Source: a virus
Virus record (IMG/VR): IMGVR_UViG_3300042898_006156
Coordinates: 1-64,000 of that record
Strand: one strand, 5' to 3'
Length of the DNA stretch: 64,000 bases
Part shown: piece after piece, positions 47,211 through 56,889 of the stretch
How the letters are laid out: each line of letters opens with the position of its first letter
Numbering within the stretch: the first letter of the stretch is position 1
Translations under genes and position numbers: made by a program
Notes under the pieces: generated by a model
What the model was told of the DNA's origin: nothing
The model's database searches: none
Seen by the model: only the letters and a program-made list of their open reading frames with translations

Positions 47211-47240
47211 AAAAAGCAGGCTGCAAAGCCTGCTTTTTTT
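47211..47240. terminator. Bidirectional terminator
   Basis: AAAAAGCAGGC, TGCAAA loop, GCCTGCTTTTTTT between convergent genes. Confidence 0.9.
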
Positions 47241-47520
47241 ATGTCTTTATAATTGGAAAGAATGATTGACTTGTAATCAATCCCACTCTACTAGAAGATA
47301 AATCTATAGGTATATCCCATAACCTAGTAATAAAAACTCTTTCTCTTTTAATTTGCAAATAATCTGAAACACATTCAACAAAGAAATCATTCAATTTCCA
47401 CAATTCGGCAGCTTCTTCAAGATAAGAAATCATATTTAAAGTTTGTTTTAAATATGATATATAAGGATGATTTTCAAAGTCTTCATTGTCTCTGAAATCC
47501 ACAATTATAATATTACTCAT
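47239..47520 (-). CDS. Hypothetical protein, 93 aa
   Basis: MSNIIIVDFRDNEDFENHPY; helical middle (LKQTLNMISYLEEAAELWKL). AAGGA is eight bases before the ATG and the RusA-like gene ends three bases upstream, so they are co-transcribed. Not recognised. Confidence 0.6.
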   Translation of the reverse strand: MSNIIIVDFRDNEDFENHPYISYLKQTLNMISYLEEAAELWKLNDFFVECVSDYLQIKRERVFITRLWDIPIDLSSSRVGLITSQSFFPIIKT

Positions 47521-47523
47521 ACA

Positions 47524-48066
47524 CTATTCCTTGATTGTTTTATTCTTCTTCTTTGCTTCCTTTATTGCTTCCTTTGCTAATTGTTCATTTCTGAATTGTT
47601 CTTTTGGGTGTCTGTAGCGGAAAATTTCTACTTCAATTCTTGGATTTTCCTTATCATAGTGAATCATATGTGAATCTCTATCTAACCAATGAATCCACAT
47701 ATCGTTAGCAATGATTCCGTGTTTTTGAATAATATCTCCGTTAGCTTGCTGATATCCACATTCATCACCCACAATCCAAGAGTCTAGATAAACTTTGAGT
47801 TTGATACCTATTCCAAAATCGATTGGACTTAATTTAAATCTTTGCCAGAAATATTCACAATATTCTTTACAGTGTAATTCATATCTCTCGTAAAGAGCAG
47901 AAGGTAAAATTTTGGTGAATTTACCCCTTCTAACTACTCTTTGGGAAGTTTTCTTTGTCGATGGTCTACCTGGAATTGTAAATGATAAAATTAATGTATT
48001 ATCTGGTAGGTCTTCATAATTTTTTTCGTCTTCACAAACTAGATGAAATTTTAAAAAATCTTGCAT
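47524..48066 (-). CDS. RusA-like resolvase, second copy, 180 aa
   Basis: LILSFTIPGRPSTKKTSQRV (the IPGxPxxK entry strand) and YERYELHCKEYC, then a version of the metal-binding region, NGDIIQKHGIIANDMWIHWLD, comparable to D-x-D-N-x-x-K...D-x-L-x-x-x-x-I-x-x-D-D in RusA. Longer than the gene at 20186, with a basic Lys-rich C-terminus (AIKEAKKKNKTIKE). The acidic ligands are less clear than in copy 1, so activity is uncertain. Confidence 0.65.
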   Translation of the reverse strand: MQDFLKFHLVCEDEKNYEDLPDNTLILSFTIPGRPSTKKTSQRVVRRGKFTKILPSALYERYELHCKEYCEYFWQRFKLSPIDFGIGIKLKVYLDSWIVGDECGYQQANGDIIQKHGIIANDMWIHWLDRDSHMIHYDKENPRIEVEIFRYRHPKEQFRNEQLAKEAIKEAKKKNKTIKE

Positions 48067-48085
48067 ACCAAATTTGTACAGGTTG

Positions 48086-49024
48086 CTAGAAAGTTCTTCT
48101 TACAAATGTATTGAAACTAATTCTGGCCGTTATCATTTGACTTGATTTCATATCTAATTCAATTCTTGGCAAAATAAGATAATTTCCAAAATCAATAAAT
48201 CTATGCCCTCTATATGAATCAATCAATCCCATTCCTATAGAATTTTGAAACACATTGAAACTGCCTGGTGCTTGATACAATCTGAAATTCTCAAATTGAA
48301 ATGGAGGTATTGAAATGACAGCATCTCCAGAAATAGAATAACCAGTAATTACATAGTCTGGATTTGTATTTCCATTGTAATAATTATTTCCAACATAAGT
48401 TTTTCTATCACTTACAACACTTATATTGATATTGGCTTGAGTAAGAGCGTAAAAATCACCAAAAATTCTAAATCTGAAATCCCAAAATTTTACTGTTCTT
48501 CCTAAAATTCTTGCTTCTTGAAAACTTTTTCCAGCAGTAGATTTACTGAAACCTAAAGTTTGAGTTCTTTCAAAACCTTGTGGGTATATACTATTTAAAG
48601 TAACTGTAGACATAACTTCCGAAAAATTAAGCGAAAGAGATGCATTGTCTATGAAATAAGGTAAATCTGTTAGTTCATTGACTGGCCTAGATACAAGAGA
48701 TAAATTTTCTAAAATTAAATCAAAAATATCATAAATGCCATATGGAGGAAGATTCTTATTTGCATCTGTGACATTGATGTAAGCATTATCAACAACTTTT
48801 AATTCAGAATCAAGGTCTTTTAATAGTAATATGGGACCAGACATAGTTGCTTGATGTACTGGGTTGCTTACTTCAACAACTCTGTTAGCAATGTCACCTT
48901 GAATGAAAGATTTGCTGTTTACATCTTGTTGTAAATTTTCATTCCAAGAATCAAGTATATATGTTTTACCATTTAGTGATATAGCATAGAAGCTGGATAA
49001 TAATTCTGCAGATAAAATTGGCAT
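48086..49024 (-). CDS. Probable virion protein, paralogue pair member, 312 aa
   Basis: PILSAELLSSFYAISLNGKT, then SKSFIQGDIANRVVEVSNPV and a beta-rich remainder. The gene directly upstream (49024-49890) shares the plan: a short N-terminal strand pair, K(S/S)(F/L)IQGD, IFDLI, and LxRTVKxxDxRF. All-beta duplicated proteins beside a large assembly-type protein would suit tail or baseplate parts, but no family is named. Confidence 0.6.
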   Translation of the reverse strand: MPILSAELLSSFYAISLNGKTYILDSWNENLQQDVNSKSFIQGDIANRVVEVSNPVHQATMSGPILLLKDLDSELKVVDNAYINVTDANKNLPPYGIYDIFDLILENLSLVSRPVNELTDLPYFIDNASLSLNFSEVMSTVTLNSIYPQGFERTQTLGFSKSTAGKSFQEARILGRTVKFWDFRFRIFGDFYALTQANINISVVSDRKTYVGNNYYNGNTNPDYVITGYSISGDAVISIPPFQFENFRLYQAPGSFNVFQNSIGMGLIDSYRGHRFIDFGNYLILPRIELDMKSSQMITARISFNTFVRRTF

Positions 49025-49890
49025 TATATTCTTGCATATCCTTTGAATGAAATTTCTGCAGTCATTAAGTTGTCGTTCATTGTAAGATTTAAACTATCTT
49101 CTATTACTGTTTGTCCCAATCTTAAGTATCTATTGCCAACTAATAAAGATATGTTGATATTAGAAACAATTTTAGAATCAAATAAATCTCTCATTTCATA
49201 CCAGTTTTTTGTTGGTACAGTGATAGTTCCTGATACTTCATAAGCTTGAGGAGAATATAATGGATAATCAGACTCTAAATTTAAAAGAAACACCTTGGCA
49301 TATGTTACATTTATATTTATGCTACCAGATAAAACTTTCAACATTTGATCGTTTCCTTCAGTTGCATAAAATCTACAATCATAGTTTTTGGCTGTTCTAG
49401 CTAAAAAATCAAAATTTTGTGGAAAATATTCTGCAAACTCAATTTGCTGAAATAATTGATCAAAATAACAATTGTAATTTAATGTACATCGTATCGAGTT
49501 GCCAATTTGTATAGATGCAGATGTTAGCAAATTTCTTGGTTGTATAAATGTTTGGTTAAATAAGTTTGATTTTACAATTCCAAAATCAGAAATTAATAAA
49601 TCAAAAATATCACGATAACCAGGATTAAATGGCGGAGTCACGACAGTTGGGACGCTACTATTAAGGCTAAATCTTGCTTGTGGAATTTGTAATAAAACAT
49701 CTGAAGACAAAGTACACGTTTGAGTTACTCCATTGTAAGACATCACATTAACACCAGCATCACCTTGAATCAAACTTTTAGCTTGAACGGCTCTAGCAGA
49801 ATTAGATGTAAATTCTTCAACTAAAACTATATTATTGTCATATTTTAGCCAGTGCCATTTACCTATGTGATTAGATGTGTAAATTGCCAT
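49024..49890 (-). CDS. Probable virion protein, paralogue pair member, 288 aa
   Basis: The start at 49890 (MAIYTSNHIGKWHWLKYDNN) is two bases past the stop of the upstream gene. AKSLIQGDAGVNVMSYNGVT, RDIFDLLISDFGIV and a late RYLRLGQTVIEDSLNLTM align with its paralogue downstream. Beta-rich. Ends overlap by one base. Confidence 0.6.
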   Translation of the reverse strand: MAIYTSNHIGKWHWLKYDNNIVLVEEFTSNSARAVQAKSLIQGDAGVNVMSYNGVTQTCTLSSDVLLQIPQARFSLNSSVPTVVTPPFNPGYRDIFDLLISDFGIVKSNLFNQTFIQPRNLLTSASIQIGNSIRCTLNYNCYFDQLFQQIEFAEYFPQNFDFLARTAKNYDCRFYATEGNDQMLKVLSGSININVTYAKVFLLNLESDYPLYSPQAYEVSGTITVPTKNWYEMRDLFDSKIVSNINISLLVGNRYLRLGQTVIEDSLNLTMNDNLMTAEISFKGYARI

Positions 49891-49891
49891 A

Positions 49892-52426
49892 TTATAATTT
49901 TTCTGGATCTGGAACAAATCCAAAAATACCCTCGTCAATTCCCATCAATAATTTTCTCAACTCTTTCAAATCAGCAGGCATATTTCCGCTTTCTATAGCA
50001 TTTTTGAGTCTTTCAAATTGTTGTATTTTTTCGAAATGTTCTTTTTCAGATAAAATTTCATCAACTCTTGATTTGAAAAGTTTCAATGGAGAATTTTCTA
50101 ATGTAGCCAAATCTCTTTGATTAGCTTCTATCATTTTTTGAGCAGAAATCTTTTGTTCTGTTGATGAGTTAGGACTTAAAATTATTCTTGAAGCATTGTC
50201 TATATTGTTTTTGATGCTTTCAACATAGTCATGGTGTTCTTTTATGGTTTTTCTGTCAAACCCAGCTTTGCCAACAAATTCTTTTTTTGCTTGCTTTACT
50301 GCATTTTGTAATTTGTAATGTAAAATTGCAGAATCAATTGCACGAATACATTTTCTTTTATCATCATTTACAATCATCTTGCGAAATTCTGGGTTATCAA
50401 GATTTGCTTGCAATTCAAAATCTACACTATTTTCAATCATCTTTTTAGCTTTACAAAAATTGTTTGTATTGCTACAGCCTGGATAAGAATAGATAATATT
50501 TTTTTCGTCTAATTTCTGGGCAATTGAATTGAATGGAATTTTTAAGTCTTCTTTTTCAAAACTCAAAGCTTCAGTACCCACAATATGAGCAAGTGTAGAG
50601 TAAGTTCTTTTTTTCCATAATGTTTTAAGTTTATATATGTTTCCTATTCTTGTTTTGACACCAGGTACAAGAGGCTCATATTCTTTCATCACTTCACCAG
50701 TTTGAGTACTAATTTTTGGTGGAGGAGTAAACACATTGCCATCAGGATCTAACCAAGGTTTACCCTGGTCTATAATTGTTTTAATATCATCACTATCATA
50801 GCCAAAATATTCTCCAACAAACATTACTTTTGACTTTATAACTGGCTGAAAATTAATTGGATCGATATATTCTAAAACATCTACATATATCATAAAATCT
50901 ATATCAAAATTATTGGCATTAGTTGGACAGTCAGTAGGAATAGGAACTAAAACTTGGTAAGGAATAGCATCAATACCAAATTGCTCTCTTAAAATTTGAA
51001 TAATTTTTGCTTCTTGTTTGGACCTAGTTGTAAGTCCTAAAGCATCATAATTTGGATCAGGAAAATGATTAGAAGATTCTAAAGAATCACTCAACTCTGT
51101 CAAACCTATATCTCTCAAATCACTCCTAAATTGAGTAAGATTACCCTTACAAATACTTACAAAATAAAATCTAATAGCTAAACCTGCTGGGTCTAATGGT
51201 AAAGAATCAGAATGGACTATTTTTGCTAATCCCGGACCATCATAACCTTCTTGAATAAATTCGTAAAGTCTATCTTTTGCGTAGTTGTCTCTTAATGTCA
51301 TTTGAGAGCGTTTAATGAAGTTAACTCTTTTGTCTACTTCAAATGGAATATTTCTGACATCTTGCCCAGGAAAATTTTCTTCAAGGTATTTCATTTCTGA
51401 TGGTGATAAAAAGGGTAAACCTGTACTTGGATCAAATTCTGGTCTGAAAATTCTATAATATGTATTTCTCAATTCTGTACTTCTAAAACCAGTTTGTTTT
51501 ATGACTTCTGGTTTTTCAACTTTTATCTCTTCTATTAATCCAGCGTTCTTAATCATTTCATATAAGTTAAAATTCACTGGATGGTCTATCAATTTCTTCC
51601 ATCTAGCAATTTCTTCTTCATTCATTTTTCCAGATAATGCAAGAATTTTTGTCCAACCACTTTCACCTTTGACATTGGTTTTTTTAACTAGCTTCTGCAC
51701 TTCTTCGTTTATTGCTTCTACGTTTTGAATAACTGTTGGATCAGTAAACTTTGATGGCAGTGGGCTTTTAGATGTCTTTCTTCTGTCTGGGAATAAAATC
51801 TTAAGTGCTTCAACAGGTGTGTTAGTAACCATCACTAATAAATCATTTTCATCAAAATTAGGTATCTGTAAGGCACGACTCTTGATTTCTTTAAATTCAT
51901 CAATAATTTCATTGATTTCTTTTTGAACTTCTTTTGAAATCCAGGTTTTTATAGAAGCGATTTGATCTGGATCTTGATAATCTGGTAGTCTTCCTAAAAT
52001 TTCAGTGGCTTCAGGAGTATTTCTTTTTGATGTTCTACTTAACTCAATCAATTCTGGAATAAATACTTGATTGACACGCTCTAATAATTTCTTGATGATA
52101 ATCTCTGAAACTTGATTTTGATCTAAACCTGTTTGCTCTAATTGTTCTTTGATAGTACAAGCTGATTGAATTAAAGTAGTGATGTTACTTCTGTATTTTT
52201 CAAGGAACTCAAATTGTTGTGGTACACCTGATACTTTTGTTTCTGCTAATAATTTGTATGCAGCCTCAATGCCAATTTCTCCAGCTGCTAATTTTTCACC
52301 AATTTCTCTATCAAGGTATTCAGAAATATAGGCAGCTTTTTCTTCAACTGTTCTTCCTGGAATGTCTTCAGGAGATACTTTAGTGGATAAATCTGCAGCT
52401 AATACGTGTTTGTTTAAATTGAACAT
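49892..52426 (-). CDS. Large hypothetical protein, 844 aa
   Basis: MFNLNKHVLAADLSTKVSPE; helical N-terminal third, a central region (about 430-560) with EAKIIQILREQFGIDAIPYQ, NNFDIDFMIYVDVLEY and KVMFVGEYFGYDSDD, and a coiled-coil C-terminus (about 690-830). The centre has an Asp...Glu arrangement that could be a degenerate PD-(D/E)XK fold, but this is weak. It leads the unit ending with the paralogue pair; a structural or assembly role is the alternative. Confidence 0.6.
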   Translation of the reverse strand: MFNLNKHVLAADLSTKVSPEDIPGRTVEEKAAYISEYLDREIGEKLAAGEIGIEAAYKLLAETKVSGVPQQFEFLEKYRSNITTLIQSACTIKEQLEQTGLDQNQVSEIIIKKLLERVNQVFIPELIELSRTSKRNTPEATEILGRLPDYQDPDQIASIKTWISKEVQKEINEIIDEFKEIKSRALQIPNFDENDLLVMVTNTPVEALKILFPDRRKTSKSPLPSKFTDPTVIQNVEAINEEVQKLVKKTNVKGESGWTKILALSGKMNEEEIARWKKLIDHPVNFNLYEMIKNAGLIEEIKVEKPEVIKQTGFRSTELRNTYYRIFRPEFDPSTGLPFLSPSEMKYLEENFPGQDVRNIPFEVDKRVNFIKRSQMTLRDNYAKDRLYEFIQEGYDGPGLAKIVHSDSLPLDPAGLAIRFYFVSICKGNLTQFRSDLRDIGLTELSDSLESSNHFPDPNYDALGLTTRSKQEAKIIQILREQFGIDAIPYQVLVPIPTDCPTNANNFDIDFMIYVDVLEYIDPINFQPVIKSKVMFVGEYFGYDSDDIKTIIDQGKPWLDPDGNVFTPPPKISTQTGEVMKEYEPLVPGVKTRIGNIYKLKTLWKKRTYSTLAHIVGTEALSFEKEDLKIPFNSIAQKLDEKNIIYSYPGCSNTNNFCKAKKMIENSVDFELQANLDNPEFRKMIVNDDKRKCIRAIDSAILHYKLQNAVKQAKKEFVGKAGFDRKTIKEHHDYVESIKNNIDNASRIILSPNSSTEQKISAQKMIEANQRDLATLENSPLKLFKSRVDEILSEKEHFEKIQQFERLKNAIESGNMPADLKELRKLLMGIDEGIFGFVPDPEKL

Positions 52427-52536
52427 AAATAAAATCCAAATTAGAGATATGATTACTTTTCTTTTTTAGGAGTTTTCAGCCCTTTATATCTAGAATATTA
52501 AAGCTAGTTTAACGTTAGTCCTTGGAGGGTTTAACA

Positions 52537-53382
52537 ATGGCGTTCTCTCTTAAGTTATTTGCTGTGATCAAATGTTTGATTGCGGCTTTATTTATTTTAA
52601 ATTCTCAACAAACATCTTATTTGTTATACTTGAACAACCCAGAAACAATTAATAAGTCAGGAGTACTGCACGATAAAAAATATACACAAAATACAAGAGT
52701 GAGATATTTTGTTCATTATAAGAATGGAACAGATAAGCCACAAAAGTTTTATATGAATTCTGATCTTAAAGTGAAGTCATTGAAAAAATCTTTTAATGCT
52801 CACTATTTGCCTGACAGAGCGGGAGCATATTCGATTAAAAATTTCTTTACAGCCAAACAAAATACTGCTCCTCTTAATGTCTACTGCAAATTAGATCCAG
52901 AAGAAACTATATCTGGCATCATTGAGGGCGAATTTCAACAAAATGACCGGGTCATATGTAGATTAGGTGTAGAGAACAACCCAATAAATTACCTTGATGT
53001 TTTGCAGTTAGATTATAAACTAGAAAAATCTCTTGATGTTTATATGAAAATTCCATCATCAGTTGTTATTGGAGAAAAGATTGAAGGCACAGTTTTAGGT
53101 CAGTATGGTTCTGATATAAAGCTCACTGTAATTCCTCACAAATCAGGAATTATGAAGATGTCTTTCTCTCCTCGTGGTGGTGACGGATTGCTTGTATTTT
53201 CACATAAGGGTAAAATTACAATGACTGAATTTGTATCTGTCAAAAAAGAATCAGATGTATTTCATCTTAAGGTAGAAAAGAATGTACCTGAAGTATTTAC
53301 ATTCATTCCTATTGGTGGATTGAATTACCCAATAAAGATAAATTTCAATCTTTATGATTTTACTGACAAAAATATAGCATAG
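52537..53382 (+). CDS. Exported protein with N-terminal membrane segment, 281 aa
   Basis: Start at 52537, after GGAGGG. MAFSLKLFAVIKCLIAALFI is a signal peptide or anchor. Beta-rich remainder (VRYFVHYKNGTDKPQKFYMN ..., KIEGTVLGQYGSDIKLTVIPH), without a named family. Exported or periplasm-facing by inference. Confidence 0.65.
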   Translation: MAFSLKLFAVIKCLIAALFILNSQQTSYLLYLNNPETINKSGVLHDKKYTQNTRVRYFVHYKNGTDKPQKFYMNSDLKVKSLKKSFNAHYLPDRAGAYSIKNFFTAKQNTAPLNVYCKLDPEETISGIIEGEFQQNDRVICRLGVENNPINYLDVLQLDYKLEKSLDVYMKIPSSVVIGEKIEGTVLGQYGSDIKLTVIPHKSGIMKMSFSPRGGDGLLVFSHKGKITMTEFVSVKKESDVFHLKVEKNVPEVFTFIPIGGLNYPIKINFNLYDFTDKNIA

Positions 53383-53390
53383 GAAACAAG

Positions 53391-53861
53391 ATGGAAGAAC
53401 GAAAAGTTGCTGGCGTAATTGTTGATGAAATGACAGCTGAAGCACAAACAAGAGCTGCTATGGATGAACTTATGGGAGTGGATAGTGATTCCCATAATAT
53501 GAAGTTTGAGAAGATGTATGTTGTCAGAGATGGAGAAACAATCGAAATTGAAGTTCCAGTAGATGACATTGATCTTCTTGATGATATGGATGATGATGAT
53601 CTGACTGAAGAAGGTGAGAGGTCATTAGGAATTATTGATGCTGGTTTTGATACAACAACCAATGAATCTGCATCAAAGAAAAATCGTGATCGTATGGCTG
53701 TAGTTGATGTTGTAATGAATACCAAGGAAGACCAACCAAATATTGTCTGCCCGTATACCGGAAGCACAGATGTTTACCAAGTTAATTCTTCCACTTGGGC
53801 TAGCTACGAAACAGATCAACCATTTTTAGTCAGAGTGCAAATGAACGATGAGGAAGACTAA
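53391..53861 (+). CDS. Acidic protein with C-terminal CPYTG motif, 156 aa
   Basis: MEERKVAGVIVDEMTAEAQT then a very acidic centre (VPVDDIDLLDDMDDDDLTEE, about 65-84) and a small beta tail IVCPYTGSTDVYQVNSSTWA. AGGAAA precedes the ATG. Function unknown; acidic proteins of this type can be DNA mimics or scaffold parts. Confidence 0.65.
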   Translation: MEERKVAGVIVDEMTAEAQTRAAMDELMGVDSDSHNMKFEKMYVVRDGETIEIEVPVDDIDLLDDMDDDDLTEEGERSLGIIDAGFDTTTNESASKKNRDRMAVVDVVMNTKEDQPNIVCPYTGSTDVYQVNSSTWASYETDQPFLVRVQMNDEED

Positions 53862-53872
53862 TCTTCCTCATC
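53847..53872. terminator. Bidirectional hairpin over both stops
   Basis: GATGAGGAAGA, CTAA loop, TCTTCCTCATC between and across the convergent stop codons at 53858-53861. The stem is within coding sequence on both strands. Confidence 0.6.
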
Positions 53873-54088
53873 CTCTAAAATAATTCCAAATCCAAGTTTA
53901 GATTTATCTTCTAATACTTGGATTTCTTTTTTTAAATCACCAATCTCTTCACTAAGATTGTTCATTTGATTTTTGATATCTTTAAAATGTTTGCTGAATG
54001 AAAGAAACAAATCTCCGAGAATTTCACCTAATTCTTCATTAGAAACACTTTCTTTAGACAATATTTCTTCTAATCTTACTTGAGTCAT
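53858..54088 (-). CDS. Coiled-coil protein, 76 aa
   Basis: MTQVRLEEILSKESVSNEEL; long coiled coil from about residue 25 to 60 (FKDIKNQMNNLSEEIGDLKKE). GGAGAGG precedes the ATG. The ATG overlaps the upstream stop by one base. Confidence 0.65.
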   Translation of the reverse strand: MTQVRLEEILSKESVSNEELGEILGDLFLSFSKHFKDIKNQMNNLSEEIGDLKKEIQVLEDKSKLGFGIILEDEED

Positions 54089-54285
54089 TATCCTCTCCTT
54101 AATTTCGGCTTTGGATATGATGAATTATTATCTGATTGTGGCGAGTTCATAATCATAGTGAGAATTTCATCAAGTTTCAATTTGCCTTTTCTTGCTTCGT
54201 CTGATTCTAAAGCTGCTTCAGTCAATATTGCTCGTAAATCGTATAATTCAGTAAGTAGCATATCCCGATCAATACTTATTTTCAC
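54088..54285 (-). CDS. Hypothetical protein, 65 aa, GTG start
   Basis: The GTG at 54285 has GGAGGGG just upstream; a longer frame from an ATG at 54327 lacks that. VKISIDRDMLLTELYDLRAI, helical, with a basic tail (YPKPKLRRG). Not recognised. Confidence 0.6.
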   Translation of the reverse strand: MKISIDRDMLLTELYDLRAILTEAALESDEARKGKLKLDEILTMIMNSPQSDNNSSYPKPKLRRG

Positions 54286-54296
54286 ATTCCCCTCCA

Positions 54297-54782
54297 ATGA
54301 AGAAGCCAGCACAATATAGATTTTCACAAATTAACAATGAGCTCCTATGCTGTTTGGCTAGTCCTGGCATTTTATCAGAAACAAAATTTGTTTTTACGAA
54401 TGATTATGAGATAAAAATACCCAGTACATTATTTGTAGACAACAAGGGAACGACATTTAGAAAAATATGTGATAACTATAAAGACTTCAATAATCAAACA
54501 TATTTAAAATTTAGAAAAATAGAACTTGACATTACAGTTGATTTTTTCATTCCATATTTTAAATCTACAGAATTTCTTTGTATGAGCTGCAATAAATTAC
54601 ATAATGGTAAGACAAACAAATGTTGTCCAATGACTAATAATCCTGTAAAGTTAATCAAAGCGGAATTGTATAAAATTGAGATTCCTAATGTGTTCGATAT
54701 TCCTCATTCTATTGTTAGATCCAGAGCTGAATTTATAGACTTGCATTTTCCAGATATATTGTCTACAATGCTAGTGAGATGA
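54297..54782 (+). CDS. Hypothetical zinc-ribbon protein, 161 aa
   Basis: MKKPAQYRFSQINNELLCCL; at about 103-120 CMSCNKLHNGKTNKCCPM has two Cys pairs typical of a zinc ribbon. It overlaps the Rad50-like gene by four bases and heads the recombination/replication operon. A DNA-binding or loader role is possible. Confidence 0.65.
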   Translation: MKKPAQYRFSQINNELLCCLASPGILSETKFVFTNDYEIKIPSTLFVDNKGTTFRKICDNYKDFNNQTYLKFRKIELDITVDFFIPYFKSTEFLCMSCNKLHNGKTNKCCPMTNNPVKLIKAELYKIEIPNVFDIPHSIVRSRAEFIDLHFPDILSTMLVR

Positions 54783-55906
54783 ATAGACAAATAAAATCAA
54801 TTCGAATTCAAGACTTTCAAAATCACCAAGATACTTTCTTTGAATTAAAACCTGGTCTGAATATAATCACAGGCAGTTCTGATAATGGTAAGTCAGCAAT
54901 TTCAAGAAGTTTACACCTTGCTTTTTTAGACTCTTTCAGAAAATACGATGTTAGAGAAGGTCAGAAAAATGCAAAAGTGTCAATTACATACAATAATGGT
55001 GATTGGTATTCTCGTACAAAAGGCGATACGAATGAAATAGAATATCAAAGAGAAGGCCAAGAAAAAGTAAAGCACTCTAGATTTTCAAAAAATATTCCAA
55101 CTGATGTTACAGAATTTCTTGGTCATATCCCTAAGACTTTATCTGGCGCACTTCCTTTAGCTAACCAAGAAGAAAAGTTTTTTCTTGTAACCTTAACCGA
55201 CGAAGCATTACCTAAAGAAATATCACGTTTGCTTGGAATTGATGACTTAGAAGAAGCTGCTTCATTACTTGGATCTGATGTCAATAAGATTTCAGGAGAT
55301 ATCAAGAAAGTAGTTTGTGAAATTGAAAGCACTAAAGAAAAACTTGAACCGTATGAAAATCTTGATCAAAAGATTAAAAACTTAAATGAATTCAAGGAAA
55401 TGATTGCGGAATACGAAGCACTTGAAAAAGAAATTAAAGACATAAACGATCTTTGTGCTGAGTATCAAAAGATTGGCAAGCAATATGCTGATTGCAAGGC
55501 TGAAAAAGAAAAATCTGAAAAATTATTCCAATTTCTTTCTGATAATATTCCTGTATTAGAAAAGCAATTTAATGAAATTTCTGATGGTCTTATTTTAAAT
55601 GAGAACATCCTTAAAACACGGGAACAATTCAAAATCACAAAAGAAAAATACAACGTCTTTTATGAAATTGCTGAAGGTGTAATAGGCACTCTAATTTCAG
55701 GATGTGTAAATGAACATACAATCCTAGATGAAATAATCAATCTTGATGATGATTTTAATGAAATTTCTTTGGATATTGATACAAAAAACAATGCAATTCA
55801 AAGTCAAAATAATATCATTGAAGATTGCGATACAAATATCAAAGAACTTGAGCAATACTTGAAAGATAATTTTGAAGTTTGTGATGTTTGTGGAAACGTA
55901 AAATGA
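54779..55906 (+). CDS. Rad50/SbcC-like ATPase, N-terminal half with zinc-hook end
   Basis: 375 aa. IKSIRIQDFQNHQDTFFELK and the Walker A site GSSDNGKSAIS (about residues 32-42) open an SMC-type ATPase head. Residues ~160-360 form a coiled coil, and the chain ends FEVCDVCGNVK: a CxxC, the zinc hook of Rad50, right at the C-terminus. In ordinary Rad50/SbcC a second coil and the Walker B half would follow in the same chain; here they are in a separate gene at 57143. Stop overlaps the Mre11-like gene start (ATGA). Confidence 0.85.
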   Translation: MNRQIKSIRIQDFQNHQDTFFELKPGLNIITGSSDNGKSAISRSLHLAFLDSFRKYDVREGQKNAKVSITYNNGDWYSRTKGDTNEIEYQREGQEKVKHSRFSKNIPTDVTEFLGHIPKTLSGALPLANQEEKFFLVTLTDEALPKEISRLLGIDDLEEAASLLGSDVNKISGDIKKVVCEIESTKEKLEPYENLDQKIKNLNEFKEMIAEYEALEKEIKDINDLCAEYQKIGKQYADCKAEKEKSEKLFQFLSDNIPVLEKQFNEISDGLILNENILKTREQFKITKEKYNVFYEIAEGVIGTLISGCVNEHTILDEIINLDDDFNEISLDIDTKNNAIQSQNNIIEDCDTNIKELEQYLKDNFEVCDVCGNVK

Positions 55907-56889
55907 ATAACCTTATCAAACAAAATAAAGTGATGTTTGTAGGTGATATCCACTTGATGGATAAGCAACCTAAAAACAGACTTGATGATTATAGTTTGGC
56001 AATTAGAACCAAACTCATTGAATGCTTTACAGTTGCTGAAGAAAAGAAAGTTGACGCTGTAGTCCTTCTTGGTGATTTATTCGAAGTTTATGAAGTTGGC
56101 CCACTTCTTCGTAATCAAACTTTAGATATTCTTAAAGGTGGTCCTAATGGCAACAAACCTTGGTCATTTCCTATCTATGTTTGTGTAGGAAACCACGATC
56201 TTGATAGTTCATCTAATCTTGAAAAAACAGCCCTTGGAACTCTTATTTCTGCTGGTTATTTGATCAAAACAGACTACGAACCAACATTAGGAATTTCATT
56301 CGCTCATTATCATCCTTCATTAGATAGAGATATTAAGGCTGGACACTTAACTACTTCACCAGCAATTATCTGGGTTTGTCACGCTTCTATTTCAAATAAA
56401 CTTGATCGCTTTGGAGAATATACTTTTCTTTTTGAAGACACTCCATTGCATCCTAATACTTCTTTGGTTATTTCAGGGCATATTCACCACGAAATGAAGC
56501 AAACTAGAAGTGATGGTAAGCGTTTTATCAACCCAGGTGCAATTAGTCGTTATTCTGCATCAAGAGACAATTTAGAGAAAGATATTGAAATTCTTATCCT
56601 AGATTACACTCTTGATGGTGAAATTCTCAATGAAGAATATCTCAAGCTTAAATCTGCAAAGCCAGCTAGTGAAGTTTTCAAGTTAGATGAAATAAAGGCT
56701 GCTAAAGATTTGAAAAAAGATACTTTAGAATTTAAGATAAAAGTTGCCCAAATGAGAACTCACACTTGGCAATTTACATCTTTGGATGATAAACTAGCTG
56801 CTTTAAAGGTAATGGCAGAACAATCAGAAATTGGTGAAGAAATTACTAACATTGTTGTAGATGCTGTTAAAAAGGTAAATGAAAAATGA
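55903..56889 (+). CDS. Mre11/SbcD-like nuclease (metallophosphoesterase)
   Basis: 328 aa from an ATG that overlaps the upstream stop. Phosphoesterase motifs in order: VMFVGDIHLMD, VVLLGDLFE, VCVGNHDLD, IWVCHASIS and VISGHIHHEM, which hold the two metal ions. Mre11/SbcD acts with Rad50/SbcC as an end-processing exo/endonuclease. Here the gene lies between the two halves of its Rad50 partner. Confidence 0.9.
   Translation: MNNLIKQNKVMFVGDIHLMDKQPKNRLDDYSLAIRTKLIECFTVAEEKKVDAVVLLGDLFEVYEVGPLLRNQTLDILKGGPNGNKPWSFPIYVCVGNHDLDSSSNLEKTALGTLISAGYLIKTDYEPTLGISFAHYHPSLDRDIKAGHLTTSPAIIWVCHASISNKLDRFGEYTFLFEDTPLHPNTSLVISGHIHHEMKQTRSDGKRFINPGAISRYSASRDNLEKDIEILILDYTLDGEILNEEYLKLKSAKPASEVFKLDEIKAAKDLKKDTLEFKIKVAQMRTHTWQFTSLDDKLAALKVMAEQSEIGEEITNIVVDAVKKVNEK

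Noticed and set aside
53360-53767. A 135-residue antisense frame
   Set aside because: Serine-rich mirror of the acidic gene at 53391; typical shadow of GAT/GAA codons.
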